Assembly (NCBI GenBank): GCA_024516035.1
Contig: CM044958.1
Coordinates: 27,001,755 to 27,065,754 of the forward strand
Origin: Bactericera cockerelli
Taxonomy: Eukaryota > Arthropoda > Insecta > Hemiptera > Triozidae
Length of the DNA: 64,000 nucleotides
Direction of reading: 5' to 3'
Position numbers and translations under genes: made by a program. Every line of letters begins with the position of its first letter. Position 1 is the stretch's first letter. A model generated the notes under the pieces. The model was given only the letters and a program-made list of their open reading frames with translations. It ran no database searches and was not told the DNA's origin. This document shows positions 11,886-23,700 of the stretch, piece after piece.

Positions 11886-12511
11886 GGGTAAGGTTGCCAT
11901 ATTTGGGGAGGTAACTTTTGAACGCCTATAAAATGAAAACGGTAAAGTTTTTTTTAATGAAATAAAGTCCAAATTACACAGAATAATGTTTTTTAATATT
12001 CCTCAGAGTTACAGAACAATAAAAAAGAAAAAATCTGGTGTAAACATCACACGACTTTCCTTATCTCCCAAAAAGGAGTCGAATTCCGCCACTGGTGACT
12101 GAACGGTAACAGATAACTAAAAATCAATGCCAAATTCGTGATCAGCACTTCAAAATCATTTAATTTGATATGTCACAACCCCCATCTAGGATGAATAATA
12201 AAAAAGTTAGTCCAATCGGGTTCCCCTACAATACCGGTAAATTGGGGCCGGTTTCCAAAAAGTTAAAGATATCAAAAAAATGATCAGAGTGAACCCCTAT
12301 TATTTTTTTAATCTGAGAAAATGTTGTTCTCTAACTTTTTTTGTATCTTTAACCAATTCAAAGAAGCGGTGCTTGCGGCCAATATTTGCGGCCCTGCGGC
12401 CGCAGAATGCGGCCGATTTCAACCAAAAGTTTCATGGTTCGTCTGGTGTATAAAATTAATTACCATACCAAATTTCAAGTCTCTAGCTCTTACCGTTCTT
12501 GAGATATCCTG

Positions 12512-12550
<39 letters not shown>

Positions 12551-13350
12551 ACAGACACACACACAGACAGACGCACGGACCAATGGCTGAAAACCACTTT
12601 TTTGGTATCCTGAGGCTATGATTCGTCCAGAAATGTGAAAAGCTGGGTAGGTCAAATTTTCGACGAATACAATACTTTCCTTATTATAGGATAAGGAAAG
12701 TAAAAAAGTAATTAAAAAATTAACATAAACAAAACACTTCAAAAATGACAGTCAAAGATTTGTAATCCTAATTTGGGGAGGTTCTAATTTTTTGAAAATT
12801 TAGGATTTTTTCATTGACTTTTTGATACTTTTGGCCAAAATTCCTTAACTGCAATATTCACAAATGAATTTCTCATCTTTTCCTGCCCACCTTTCACAAA
12901 TGAGACACATGATCCAGCGATCAACATTTTTTGCACGACAGTCTTCAGAATACAATGTTTAAGGCCATCCCCAAATTGGGCAAAGTGATATGCAAGAACA
13001 AAAATAATTTTCTATTTTTACACAGAATTGAAAGAAAACTTCAGAGCTCAGATATGAAAGAACAAACTATTTTTACATGCATTATTAAAGAATAAATATA
13101 ATTTTCTTTCCTTTTTGTTGACCAAACTTCACTAGTTTTAACTTTTAAAAATTATTTTGAAAGAGCACAAATCACATTTTTGTAAATATTTTCTCTCGAG
13201 CAATTAATTTAAACTAGATTATGATTGGGAATCACATGGAAGTTGTTTACACTTATAGTTCTGACATTAACCGCAGGCAGCAACATCTCCTTGAGGAGAA
13301 ACGCCGCCTCCCCAAATTAGGAAACCTCCCCAAATATAGCAACCTTACCC
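11886..13350. mobile_element. TA-flanked inverted-repeat element with a nested insertion
   Basis: The left end GGGTAAGGTTGCCATATTTG and the right end (reverse complement near 13325-13350) form terminal inverted repeats flanked by TA (11884-11885 and 13351-13352). CCTCCCCAAAT motifs are repeated just inside the right end. TA target and short TIRs suggest the Tc1/mariner superfamily. No transposase frame survives. A family-A repeat (12035-12701) has inserted inside it. Confidence 0.7.
12035..12701 (-). repeat. repeat family A, near full-length copy
   Basis: In reverse orientation it begins with the palindromic terminus CTGGTGTAAACATCACAC and ends with the hairpin at 12674-12701 (ACTTTCCTTAT / ATAAGGAAAGT arms). 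The middle holds a (CA)n microsatellite (about 12513-12545, continuing imperfectly to 12570). Order and spacing match 48598-49238. No coding capacity. The structure resembles DINE-1 or Helentron-associated elements. Confidence 0.8.
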
Positions 13351-13664
13351 TACCTGGTAGTCAATGAATATCTGGTACTACCAGGTATGTATATTGAACT
13401 ATATTTCTATGTATTTTAACTATATACGTATATAACGTATATAATATTATCAAATAAACATGGGTTTACCCCGTCAATTTATGAAAATTAATATTAAACT
13501 TGTATGATTTTCTAGGTAGTTTGACGGTGGTTAAGGGGGGGTCAACTCTCATGAAATTTTGTTATCTCTTACCGTTTGGGCTGTGGTATTGTAAACATAC
13601 AAAATTAGGACAAAGAGGACATAGTCAGCCAGTCAGACACGCACAGATTTGAGTTTTATATATA
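13351..13664. other. short non-coding interval
   Basis: Contains a small palindrome (TACCTGGTAGT ... ACTACCAGGTA, about 13351-13388) directly beside the element end. Nothing coding. Confidence 0.45.
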
Positions 13665-14759
13665 CAGGGTGTCCCGGATACAGATACATATATTTTTAGG
13701 GTAGATTCAGCCCACCGTGGACTATCGTATAGGCAAAACTTGCAGTGGGGTATTTTGCTTCGTTAAGGAGTTATGGCCAAATCCCTGTTTTTCCCACAGG
13801 TCTAGATGTCACTTCGATCGATGCACGTTTTTAAGGAAATGATAGTCAGTAAGGAAGTTTTGACTGCATTTATGAATAGTCATACATATTTCCCTTCAAA
13901 TGCAGTTAGTTGCATCAAAAAATATTGAAAGACCAGACAGATATTTAACTAACCGAACACAGTGAGGGAGCGCAGCGACCTCACTAAGTGAGGTTCTGTT
14001 TTAACTTGCATACTAAACGATTTGGCTTTCGTTTGTCTGTGTGTGTGTCTGTCTGTTCCGCGATAACTCCCGACCAGATTCTTCAAAATTGATAAAATTT
14101 TGTATATAGGTACCATGTTGATTGAGGTCCTAGAATTTAACTATACTTTTTAAGTCGAATTTGGAAACTCGGGGCCAAATGGGGGTCATTTTGGTGCAAA
14201 TTGAAACCGATTTTTCTATTTTTATTGAATATAGCAAGGCTCTTTAAATTTTGTAGAGTCACTGAGAAAATTGTATATTTGAGTCCAGTAGTGAAATTTT
14301 GTGACCGTGAGCTAAGAGGGCCGCTTTGTGGTAAAAAAGCTAAGTGGGGTATCGAATGAAAGGTCATGATGTCCTCATGCTTGATTGAACATTTATAATA
14401 AGATACTTGAATCTGTGTGAGGTTTACAGTTCACAGAAGCACTAGTGATAAATTAAAAAAAAAAATCGATTTATTCCTTTTTTCCCTTTCGCGTATTTAG
14501 AGTACTTCTATTGTTGCAATTCATTTGAAGGGAAATATGCATGACTATCCATACATGAAGTCAAAACTCACCTACTATCTATCGTTTCTTTGAAAACGTG
14601 CATCGATCCAAGTGACCTCTAGACCTGTGGGAAAAACAGGGATTTGGCCATAACTCCTTAACGAAGCAAAATGCCCCACTGCAAGTTTCGCTTATACGAT
14701 AGTCCACGGTGGGCTGAACCTACCCTCAAAATATATGTATCTGTATCCGGGACACCCTG
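13665..14759. mobile_element. CAGGGTGTCCC-type long-TIR element (copy 1)
   Basis: Starts CAGGGTGTCCCGGATACAG and ends with the inverse at 14759, with TA on both sides (13663-13664, 14760-14761). The arms are roughly 250-300 bases of imperfect inverted repeat. The centre is occupied by another repeat (13956-14445). No transposase. Long TIRs and the TA target suggest a non-autonomous Tc1/mariner-superfamily element. Copies 2 and 3 lie in a PIGN intron. Confidence 0.85.
13956..14445 (+). repeat. nested repeat family F
   Basis: Begins near CAGTGAGGGAGCGCAGCGAC and CTCACTAAGTGAGG, and ends after GAGGTTTACAGTTCACAGAA. The start recurs at 53877-53945 and the end at 29815-29912, so it is a separate family inserted into copy 1. 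A (GT)n-like stretch lies near 14038-14055. No coding capacity. Confidence 0.6.
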
Positions 14760-15441
14760 TATACTGTATAGATGAGAGAATCTGTGCGAGGTTTACAGTT
14801 CGCAGAACTAATAGTTATAATCACGATATCACTTTCCTTTTCCTTTTCTTCTTTTAAATTCTTGTGTATCATTTGCCCATAATTCCTCCTCTGTTCCACA
14901 TCAAAGCAGCTACTCATTTTTTCTCGCGAGGTCCCCGAACATCCAAAGTACAGAGCCGTAAAATTGCGAATCCACCGGTATAAGAATAAGAACCCAGGTC
15001 ACCATACGTGCGAGCCTAGTGCCCTACCCAGTCGGCCCCGGTAACTTCTCAAAGCAAAAAAAAGAACTAGTAGGAATTCAAACCCGCTAATACATGGAAT
15101 AGGAGGCCAGACCAAAGGTTAAACATCGTATAATGTATATTCGGAATTCAATCCCAGCTCGTCGCGTGTTTAAATTCCGACTAATACATAATTTTCTATA
15201 AAATATTTTAATATAATTAAAAGATTTTTAAGCATGGAATGATAGTAATTATAAAAAGACATAAAATTAATAAATATGTAATTATCTGCTTACGAAATAC
15301 CATGCACCCATAATAATATGGGTTTCTGAAAACAATATGCCGCCATATTCTATTTTAAGGCAAAACGCGCTCCTTCCTGCTTCACATCATTTGCACGGAG
15401 TGCATCAAGTTCTTTATTTATTGTTTCTATATCTATGTTTA
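14760..15441. other. repeat-derived interval
   Basis: Holds another family-F-end-like piece (about 14775-14815) and the tRNA-like head listed separately. No gene seen. Confidence 0.45.
14985..15045 (-). repeat. tRNA-like SINE head
   Basis: On the minus strand GCCGACTGGGTAGGGCACTA resembles an A box and ACCTGGGTTCTTA a B box. It is too degenerate to call a functional tRNA. Confidence 0.45.
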
Positions 15442-15571
15442 AGGGCGGAATTAATAGACAACATCAATAACTTAAGTCGTTGGTAAGTGTCGATTTTCCC
15501 TATCTTACACAGTACGCAATCCGTGACTTAGCGCCACAGAGGTATTACAAAAACGTCTATTAATGCCGCCC
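15442..15571. mobile_element. PIF/Harbinger-like MITE (copy 1)
   Basis: A 130-bp element with inverted ends GGGCGGAATTAATAGAC and GTCTATTAATGCCGCCC, flanked by TAA on both sides (15439-15441, 15572-15574). The second copy is at 41650-41778 in the opposite orientation, also flanked by TAA. A 3-bp TAA duplication with G-rich ends is typical of PIF/Harbinger. Confidence 0.85.
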
Positions 15572-15699
15572 TAAATCTGCAGCAATCTCCGAGGAGCGTT
15601 ATTTTTGAGCGATGTGAACGTACCTTCGATACGGAGTTTACGGAATTTTTATCTCATGGTATAATTTTTAGGGTTTTTTTTTATTCGAAGTTTGTAATT

Positions 15700-16000
15700 T
15701 TATTTGATTATTTTTGATTTGTCTTCTCTAGCTGTAAGCTCTATTTTCAGTAATTTCTGTATTAATTTCTACAGTTTTGTGATTAATAGTACATAAATAT
15801 CTGAATAATTAAAATCCTATATGAATAATAAACCCCATAAAAATTCATCTTATTTAAAATCTTAGATCTTAGGTAATGTCTCTTGGATCAAGTACAGAGT
15901 TTCATTATAACATCTCACAAACTTCAGTCATCAAAATGTTTCTGCACAGAAGAATATTAGAATGAAAAATAAGAATTATCAATTTGTTACTAAGATTGAG
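15700..16000 (+). other. TMEM127: possible 5' non-coding exon of TMEM127
   Basis: A strong splice donor (TTGAG then GTAAGC, cut after 16000) lies 893 bases before the acceptor of the coding exon. A short upstream frame from ATG 15962 would not join in phase with the TMEM127 ATG, so this part is best read as 5' UTR. The 5' limit is a guess; no TATA box was found. Confidence 0.35.
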
Positions 16001-16497
16001 GTAAGCTATTGTTGGTTAAATTTAGTTAAAGTTGGGGGAGTAGAATATTTGAACACTTATGAACACACTTTAGTCCAATTCAATAGAATCTGGTCACCAT
16101 TCATTATGCTCTCTTGCGTAAATTGGTGTCCTATTTGGAGTGTACTAAATAGGCAGCTACAATAAGAACTCCGGGCCTAGACCCTCCTGGTCCTTATACC
16201 TAGATATAGACAATTTTCAGGACACTGTTGAGGCTGCTTGAATTTTATGTAAGCAGCCTTAGGTTATGCTGTGGTATTGATGTTACCCTAATGTCTAGGG
16301 CTCTGTTGTGTTTGTGCACTAAAGCCCATACGCTTTTTGAGCTACACCTTTAAGAAGCTTTTTTCCTTCAAAAGTTAGATTGTCTAATGAAATCCATCTC
16401 CTTGATGAAATCTGTATGCATGGACAATCCCATATGAAATATTTTCAATGTAGGGTAGCTCAGTTAAATGCATCATTTTTGCAACAAATAAATCTAA

Positions 16498-16565
16498 ATA
16501 GGTCACAGTGTAAAATGTAAGGGTTTCACTGAAAACCTTGCAGCCAGGTCAGATCATAAATACTG
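16498..16565 (+). repeat. SINE tail module
   Basis: AGGTCACAGTGT, GTAAGGGTTTCACTGAAAAC and GCAGCCAGGTCAGA match pieces at about 32331-32390, 34990-35065 and 39325-39380. It lies inside the presumed first intron of TMEM127. Confidence 0.5.
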
Positions 16566-16907
16566 CTTATTATAGCTTACTTATCAGTTGGGGTTACAAT
16601 ACAAAAAATCCAAATTGATGTGAAGACTTCAAAGCACTGTGTTCTGTGATAGCTGTTTTGGCCTTGTTATAGTCCTATATTTATTTTTTTTTAAGTTCAA
16701 TCTAACTTTAATCCTTTTTTCATTTTAATATTATTTTTGTCCATTATCCAAAAAATAATATTATGTCCTATTTATTAATATTAATTTTGGTTTTTCATCT
16801 AGTTTGGGGATACAGAGCACATTATGAGCTTTAAGATTTTTTGTGATGAAAGAATAATGATTCTAAGTTGTTATAATTTATTATCTATTCCAGAATCTCA
16901 CATCAGT

Positions 16908-17717
16908 ATGTTCAACCCTCTTCACATTCCATCATCAGGATCTTCAAGGGGTTGGAGATACCCCAAAGATGACGAGAAAAACTTTATTGCAGCCACCTTA
17001 CACTTAGTAACAATCACTATCATATGTTCATGTATGACACAATTAGAGTGGTTTCAACTATGGGGCAATGCCAAGTGTGCCCCACAGATAGGACTCTACC
17101 ATATATTTTCTCACACATATAGGAATATTGATTCTGAAACATTTATTGCAGATAATACTGTATCTATTGAGTTTGCAAGTTTGTACAAACAGTTACCATG
17201 CCTGTCAAATGATGTTATTAGACTCATGCAGTTCATCATATTTCTTTGCTTCCTTGCTGTCTTTTACTCATTGTTTGGATTTTTTCTTGATCTGTTTGGC
17301 CCTAAACAAAAACTATTTAAAATCTTGAGAAGGAATGCTGTTCCAAGTATTCTTTGTGTGCTGACAATCATGAGTATAGTAGCAGTCAGTTATATGGTAA
17401 CTGAAGCTATGCAAGCAAATGCTATTCCTGATGACTCAAGTCCTAAACATTATGTTCTCCAGGTGACCTATGATAATGGTTACTATCTAATTACTATTGC
17501 TGGAGCTTTTGCAATAGTCACTACTGCATGTAATTTGTTACAACCGCAATCCACTATTGAAAGTGATCTTCATCAACGTTTAGTAGAACATTGGGATGGA
17601 TTGGAAACATTTAGTGTCAATATGAATTCTATGCCAAATGCAAATTGCCCCTCATTGCCTCCTCTACACTCAAATAATGTACAAATTACACAGCCCCCTC
17701 CTCCTTACTCTCCTTAG
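16908..17717 (+). CDS. TMEM127: transmembrane protein 127 homologue
   Basis: Encodes 269 residues from ATG 16908; vertebrate TMEM127 is about 238. A splice acceptor (CTATTCCAG at 16885-16893) lies just upstream, so I prefer this Met over one 28 codons earlier in intron-like sequence. Four hydrophobic segments are seen: about 27-43, 104-130, 145-165 and 191-209. The block around residues 104-165 (FCFLAV...SLFGFFLDLFGPK...RR...SY) matches the family core as I recall it. The C-terminus ends QPPPPYSP, a PPxY motif (264-267) of the kind bound by NEDD4-family WW domains. TMEM127 is an endosomal/lysosomal protein linked to mTORC1 restraint and ubiquitin-ligase recruitment in mammals; a similar role here is inference. 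Coding appears confined to one exon. Confidence 0.9.
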   Translation: MFNPLHIPSSGSSRGWRYPKDDEKNFIAATLHLVTITIICSCMTQLEWFQLWGNAKCAPQIGLYHIFSHTYRNIDSETFIADNTVSIEFASLYKQLPCLSNDVIRLMQFIIFLCFLAVFYSLFGFFLDLFGPKQKLFKILRRNAVPSILCVLTIMSIVAVSYMVTEAMQANAIPDDSSPKHYVLQVTYDNGYYLITIAGAFAIVTTACNLLQPQSTIESDLHQRLVEHWDGLETFSVNMNSMPNANCPSLPPLHSNNVQITQPPPPYSP

Positions 17718-18787
17718 TGAATTTTAATTATATTAGTCCTGAACTTTCATGGCAGCATTTATTTACCTGATTAACCATCTTTCTTAGTACCTCTCCCTAC
17801 TCTTACCCAAGTGACTACCAAGAATTATTTTATAAAAAAAATTAATGTACCATGTAAATATGTTTGAAGTAGGTTTTTATATGTATATCAACCCATCAAT
17901 GATAAATTTTGTAAGCACCATTTTTCTCCATTTCTGATACAATAACTTAAAATTAATGTGTGGTGCTTATGATAGTATTATCCTTGTCAAGGTGAATATT
18001 TATGTTGATTTTTGATTAGCCAGTTAGAACAGAGAACAAATCCTTCTACTTACAAACAAACTATACCTAAAAAATATTGATTCAACCTCTTTTGTACTGA
18101 GAAATCTCATTTTCAGCAAAGGATTCTGGTATGCCACTGAGCGTCTAGAATACTGGCTTGTCAGAATGTATAATTATAGCACCCTCTCTGTTATCATCTT
18201 GATGGGTGACAGACAGTCTGTTATCTTCTCTATGCTAATACTTTACTAGAAAAGTCAAATCTATTCTTGAATGTATGGATTGTACTGGGAACTTCTAGAT
18301 CTATATTTTTGGGATATAAAGAGAGAGCACTCCTTTTTAGTCATTCAGATCAGCAATTGTATCATGTAAAAATATCACATCCTGTGTATCACGTGAAAAA
18401 ATATCTACTAGTAAATTTGAAAGATAGTATTGTTTTCTCAAGAGAACAAGTCATAAATGTATTGGAAATTAAGTATTTGTGTATCTTCATGATCTTAATT
18501 CAGAATTCAAACAAATAACACTGTGTGGCTGTATCATTAGTTGAATTTCATTATGTGTTTTTATAAGTAATATCATGAACATTCATATTCAATGTATCTG
18601 GTATCTGATAGGTTGAAAAGTAAACTGTTTGTTCAAAAATAACCAAGTCTCCAAGCTGTTTGAAGAAGTTTCAGGGTATTTGTATACATTTGCATATAGA
18701 AAAAATAACACATGTCATATTATTACCTATAATAAATATCAGGCACCAATATGGATGAGGTGTTTTAATGTGATTTATAGTAATAAA
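17718..18787 (+). other. TMEM127: TMEM127 3' UTR and flank
   Basis: No gene was seen. The AATAAA at 18731-18736 is a candidate poly(A) signal, giving a 3' UTR of about 1 kb. A short open frame inside (18267-18518) has no supporting features. Confidence 0.45.
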
Positions 18788-19072
18788 CTGGTGTGACACA
18801 TGTGGTGTCTTTCCTTATCATTAAAAAATAAGTCAAAGTATGCCACTGGTGACTCAACGGTAACAGTTAGCTAAAAATCAATGTCAAATTCGTAATAAGC
18901 ACCTCAAAATCATTGAATTTGATATGTCACAACCCCCCATCTAGGATAAAAAAAAAAATGTTATTTCAAGTGGGTCCCCCCCCCAAATTCCCGGTAAATT
19001 GAGGCCAGGTTCCAAAAAGTTCAAGTTATCAAAAAATGATCTGAGTAGACCCCTATTATTTATTTATTTAAA
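18788..19072 (-). repeat. partial copy of repeat family A
   Basis: Starts with the palindromic terminus (CTGGTGTGACACATGTGG) and carries the GCCACTGGTGACTCAACGG, TGATATGTCACAACCCCC and CCGGTAAATTG blocks in the same order as 12035-12260. It stops before the microsatellite and hairpin end. Confidence 0.75.
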
Positions 19073-19164
19073 CTATTTCATGTGTATTTCAAATCCAAAT
19101 GAAAAAGATTTATTCCTGTGGGATGAATAGATAAATAATTAACTATCATAACTCGCTGATTATA

Positions 19165-21324
19165 CAGTATGTTTCAGAAAAGGTGGCCACCCCCTCGTAA
19201 CTTTTGAACGCGACGGAATTTTTCAATTCTGTAAAGTCCTAGGTATAGGAAGTGCCCTATGGCCCATCCTGTGGTCATATTTATTTTTGGCCCCGGTCGG
19301 CTCTTCCGGCTTTTAGGCCATATTTTTTCATTTTTCTCGCGAATTTTAAATGGAATGCTATATTTTTTATTCCTGTTAATTAAAGTCCAAATTAGGCTGA
19401 GTATAATGAGCTTTTCAAATTTTCAAAAACCTTATCAGGGGCGGAGCTGGTAGGGTGCAAGTTTCAAAACTGTAACACCCTGTATTTCAGCGTGAGTTAG
19501 ATTTTTTAGTACTTTTTTTATGTTCATAGGTTCAAAATATTGTTTTACACCATATTAAATCAAAAAAATATTCTTGTTTACTTTTAATCAGGGTCATAGT
19601 AAAGTTTTTGTAAAAGTACTTTTTTTCTCACGTCAATTTTTCCGTAAATTAATGGTGTTCACGAAATTGGCATTTTTAGAGGTGAAAGTCTGCAGTGACA
19701 TATGTTTTTTATGCTTTAAATCGAAAGAAAACTTAACGGAGAAGCGATTAAGATCATAAAAAAAGCTATTTAACCTGCTAGTTTTTTCACGACAGTGTCC
19801 GGTAAAGTGGGTGAATTTCGTATTGGATTTTTTTTTTTGTTGAGGAAACACAGTTGGCATAGAAAATAAACAATATCTAATAAGGGAATAATACTTCAAT
19901 AAACATAACTAAATGCGAAATTAAATGAAAATTATTTATTCTAAATCAGTGCCGGATATTTTTTTTTCTCTCTCTCTCTTTTTTTCACTTTTCAAAGTTC
20001 AAATTGTATCAAAAATAATTAGTGGATAATGCTGCTTCTAAATTTGGCCTAGGGGTCCCCTCTTGAGACAATTTTAGTTGGTAAGTTGGTAAAATCTGTA
20101 GAAAACACATTGTCAATAATTCTGGAGTCAGTCCGATGCAACGATTCTAACGCTTTGAATGCAACGATTCTTGTAGGATCACCGAAGTTAAGCAACGTCT
20201 AGCGAGGAGAACACTTCGTGATGCTGGTATTCCGGCCTAACCCAGGCTGGGTGAGATAAATGTGTTTAGGAGGTTGGTGAGTTACTTGCGAATGGAGGGT
20301 AACACCCCCGTTATGATATGACCATGCAGTTGAAACGCGATATTAAACCCAAATTAAAAAAAAAATCATACTGGTGGTGTTGATAGTAATGAATACCAGG
20401 TCTCTAAATAAAAATCTAATTATCTCGAAATTTAAGAAAAAAAAAATACCAGGTCAAGTACCAAACTCTTGAGGGTGAAAATTAAACCAATTCAATTATT
20501 TTAAAGAGAAAAAGAGAGAGAGAGAAAAAAATTATCCGGCACTGATTTAGAAGAAATAATCTTCATTTAATTTCGCATTTAGTTATGTTAATTGAAGTAT
20601 TATTCCCTTATTAGGTATTATTTATTTTCTATGCCAATTGTGTTTCCTCAAAAAAAAAAAATCCAATACGAAATTCACCCACTTTACCGGACACTGTCGT
20701 GAAAAAACTAGCAGGTAAAATGGCTTTTTTTATGATCTTAATCGCTTCTCCGTTAAGTTTTCTTTCGATTTAAAGCATAAAAAACATATGTCACTGCAGA
20801 CTTTCACCTCTAAAAATGCCAATTTCGAGAACACCATTAATTTACGGAAAAATTGACGTGAGAAAAAAAGTACTTTTACAAAAACCTTACTATGACCCTG
20901 ATTAGAAGTAAACAAGAATATTTTTTTGATTTCATATGGTGTAAAACAATATTTTGAACCTATGAAAATAGAAAAAGTACTAAAAAATCTAACTAACGCT
21001 GAAATACAGCGTGTAACAGTTTTGAAACTTGCACCCTACTAGCTCCGCCCCTGATAAGATTTTTGAAAATTTTAAAAGCTCATTATACTCAACCTAACTT
21101 GGACTTTAATAAACAGGAATAAAAAATATAGCATTCCATTTAAAATTCTCGAGAAAAATGAAAAAATATGGCATAAAAGCCGGAAGGGCCGACCGGGGCC
21201 AAAAATAAATATGACCACAGGATGGGCCATAGGGCACTTCCTATACCTGGGACTTTACAGAATTTAAAAATTCCTTCGCGTTCAAAAGTTACGAGGGGGT
21301 GGCCACCTTTTCTGAAACATACTG
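19165..21324. mobile_element. 2.16-kb fold-back element with about 0.8-kb arms
   Basis: The left arm (19165 to about 19980) and right arm (about 20510 to 21324) are near-complete inverted copies, starting CAGTATGTTTCAGAAAAGG and GTGGCCACC at the outside. TA lies on both sides (19163-19164, 21325-21326). The unpaired centre of about 500 bases contains a 5S-derived SINE. The arms differ at scattered sites. Both arms carry similar frames (19574-19759 and 20730-20915), a by-product of the symmetry. No transposase is seen. Copying of such arms by read-through would give a strong double-stranded RNA. Confidence 0.9.
20115..20366 (+). repeat. 5S-rRNA-derived SINE
   Basis: The head contains GGATCACCGAAGTTAAGCAA, the conserved internal part of 5S rRNA. 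It is followed by the shared SINE body (CCCAGGCTGGGTGAG ... GCGAATGGAGGGTAA, about 20232-20315), then ATATGACCATGCAGTTGAAA, GTTAAACCC-like sequence and an A tail. It lies in the loop of the fold-back element, so it inserted there or was carried in. It is not a functional 5S gene because only part of the 5S sequence is present. Confidence 0.8.
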
Positions 21325-21392
21325 TATAATTGTACCGAAAAGGAATAGTCAGTTTTAATATAAATAAATTATTATTACTATACAATACTTAT

Positions 21393-22352
21393 GGGTCATT
21401 TTCATTTATCTTGGGCAATTGGATTTTTTCAAGTCATGAACGTTACCTTTTTCCTAAACAATTTTTAGGCTCAGAAGACTAAGACAAATACCTTTGAGCA
21501 AAAGCTTTCATTTAGAATATTTCTAGCAGCTACCTCTTCACACAAAATTACAAAAACTTAACGTACCAGGTAACGTTCATGACCACGGGTAACGTTCATG
21601 ACGGTAACGTTCATGAGTAACACGCCACTAAAACAATCTTTTCTCAATAAAAGAATATTCACTTTACAAAAAAAAATATTTGATTGGAAAGAGGACATGC
21701 AGAAGAATTAAAGAAATACATTATATATTAAAGAATCATTACAATTTATTTTAAAAACCGCGTAACGTTCTTGTCAAAAAAAATTAGACCCACCATTGTC
21801 CCTCACTGTACTGCATCCAACATCCAACTGACAGGAAATTTCAAAACAAAAACAATGTCATCTGTAAGAAGCAAAATGGCGGCAGCTGCTAGCTTCTCAT
21901 TCTAAGGTTTTTCAAAATGGTTTACATTTTTTTGGGGGTAACATTCATGACGGAGATTTTTTTTTCTTCGTAGGGACACAACTTTACACGTCTGTAGAAT
22001 GAGGTGAACATTATTATTTTTATGAAAACTAATGGTCACATCCTAAAGAAACTGTATTTTTCTCATTTATATTGGATTTTGGTGAAAATAATGGGGAGAA
22101 ATGCATTTTTTTCTATCAGACACAGTAAAATCTTAGACTAAGGGACACCTAAAATATCATGAACGTTACCTACATAACTGGCAATTTTGAGTCTCCACAT
22201 TAGTTTAAAAGACAATTTATTATTGTAATTTATAAAAAAAATTGTTTCCTATGTGATCAAATAGATTTTAGTCATATATCCCTATTATTTTCACATTTAT
22301 TAAAGGAGAAAGGTTGCGGACTTGATATGCCCAAGATAAATGAAAATGACCC
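21393..22352. mobile_element. inverted-repeat element with a reiterated 14-bp motif
   Basis: Ends are GGGTCATTTTCATTTATCTT at 21393 and its inverse finishing at 22352. TTGGGCA/TGCCCAA continues the repeat inward. Inside, GGTAACGTTCATGA occurs at 21569, 21588 and 21603, with variants at 21761 and 21937, and in reverse at 21434 and 22157. No coding frame is seen. TAT/TTAT lies at both flanks but the target duplication is not certain. The element class is unknown. Confidence 0.75.
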
Positions 22353-23099
22353 TTATAATTATTTCAAAGATGTAGTATAAACAATAATATACATATATCA
22401 TATGTACAACAAAAACATATACATTTAAATAAAATACAAAAAGTACAGTACACGAGATGAAGCATGGTGAATGAAGGACGATCCGAAGTGCAGGCTTTTA
22501 TCAAAATGCGGCTCGAGATTTCAATGTGAATAATGTCCTCAGTTTTTTTTTTTTAGTTTTAGAAAACCAATTTGAACCTAGCACCACCACATTACTCGAT
22601 GTGAGAAGGGAGTTTCATACATCTCGTTACCTGTACACTTTTGCTACAATTACAAATTTGAGATCAAAAAAATATTAGGTGTTTTAATTTTTACTTGAAA
22701 ATATAAAGAAAGAAAAACAGTAAAGAAAAATGTTCTGATTTTTATGTTCATAAAGATATAAAATTAGCGACACGTGCATGTATAGAGAAATAAAAATATT
22801 TTCAAACAAGAACCTGGTAGTTCCATTTAAAAGTCTTTTAAAAATAGTTGAGACTGGGAAAGTTTTTATTGGCCTCATTATTCTATCAGTTTTTCTCTCT
22901 TAAAAATTCTATTTTCATGAAAGTGAATAAATTTCATAACTCCTAAAAATCAACTTGGAGAAGAAGAAAAAAATCAGCAAGAATTGAAATCAGGGATTCC
23001 GGAGCGAACCGCGTCGAGCTACCTCTGTGCCACGACTCCCAATGAGTCAGCAGAGAATTTTTGTAGTATGTACATACATACACAGGGTGTAATTACGTA
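22353..23099. other. repeat-rich intergenic sequence
   Basis: The segment 22490-22625 shares a long match with 40855-40990 (GATTTCAATGTGAATA, AACCTAGCACC, GGGAGTTTCA-type blocks), a dispersed repeat of unknown class. A tRNA-like stretch lies on the minus strand at about 22985-23040 (CACAGAGGTAGCTCGACGC). No gene. Confidence 0.5.
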
Positions 23100-23700
23100 A
23101 ATGTATGGACGATAATTCAGGAGGATGATCCTGGGTACAATTTAGGAAATGTTCATACCCATAAAAAAAAATCCCGAAAATTGCTTCCTCTCCTTTCTAG
23201 GAGCTATTTGCTCAAACAATTGAAATTATATTTTGTCTACTTACATAAAGTAATGATTTCATTAAAACTAAATAATTATATGATTTGAATACTAATTGAT
23301 TAAGCTTTCAAGGGCAACAGTAGGGGGTCAACCTGCATTGTAAATTGTTAAAACTCTTTTAGAGATTAAGTAAAGTAAGCCTAGTTTTAAATGGCACACA
23401 TCCCTGGAAATATCTTCCTGTACAACAAATCTCAGCGTAATGTTTCTACCAGATGCCCCTGAAATTTTTATCAAAATTCAAGTAAAATATTATATTGATG
23501 AAATCATCAAGTAATGTAAGTATACAAAAAACCAACACAATAGAGCTTATTTTGTTCAATAGTTAGGGGAAAATAAAACTTATTTTTTCACTTTAAAAGC
23601 TCCTAAAAGTGTGGGGAAGCAATTCTCGGGATTTATCATGGGGACGACCCCCACCTTAATTCAAACATACTCCTGAATTCATTATCGTCAATGGCCAAAT
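23100..23700. mobile_element. inverted-repeat element, partly decayed
   Basis: Left arm about 23105-23225 and right arm about 23570-23695 are inverted relative to each other (GACGATAATTCAGGAG against CTCCTGAATTCATTATCGTC; AATTGCTTCC with AGGAGCT in both). The left arm is preceded by an ACAGGGTGT terminus at 23081. No coding capacity. Confidence 0.65.

Noticed and set aside
18267..18518. Small gene downstream of TMEM127
   Set aside because: Lies within the likely 3' UTR, with no splice sites, motifs or start context.
20180..20230. 5S rRNA gene
   Set aside because: Only the internal control part of 5S is present, it continues into SINE body and tail, and similar truncated pieces occur elsewhere. 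It is a SINE head.
19574..20915. Two nearly identical 61-residue frames as a duplicated gene
   Set aside because: They are mirror copies in the fold-back arms, on opposite strands, with no family features.
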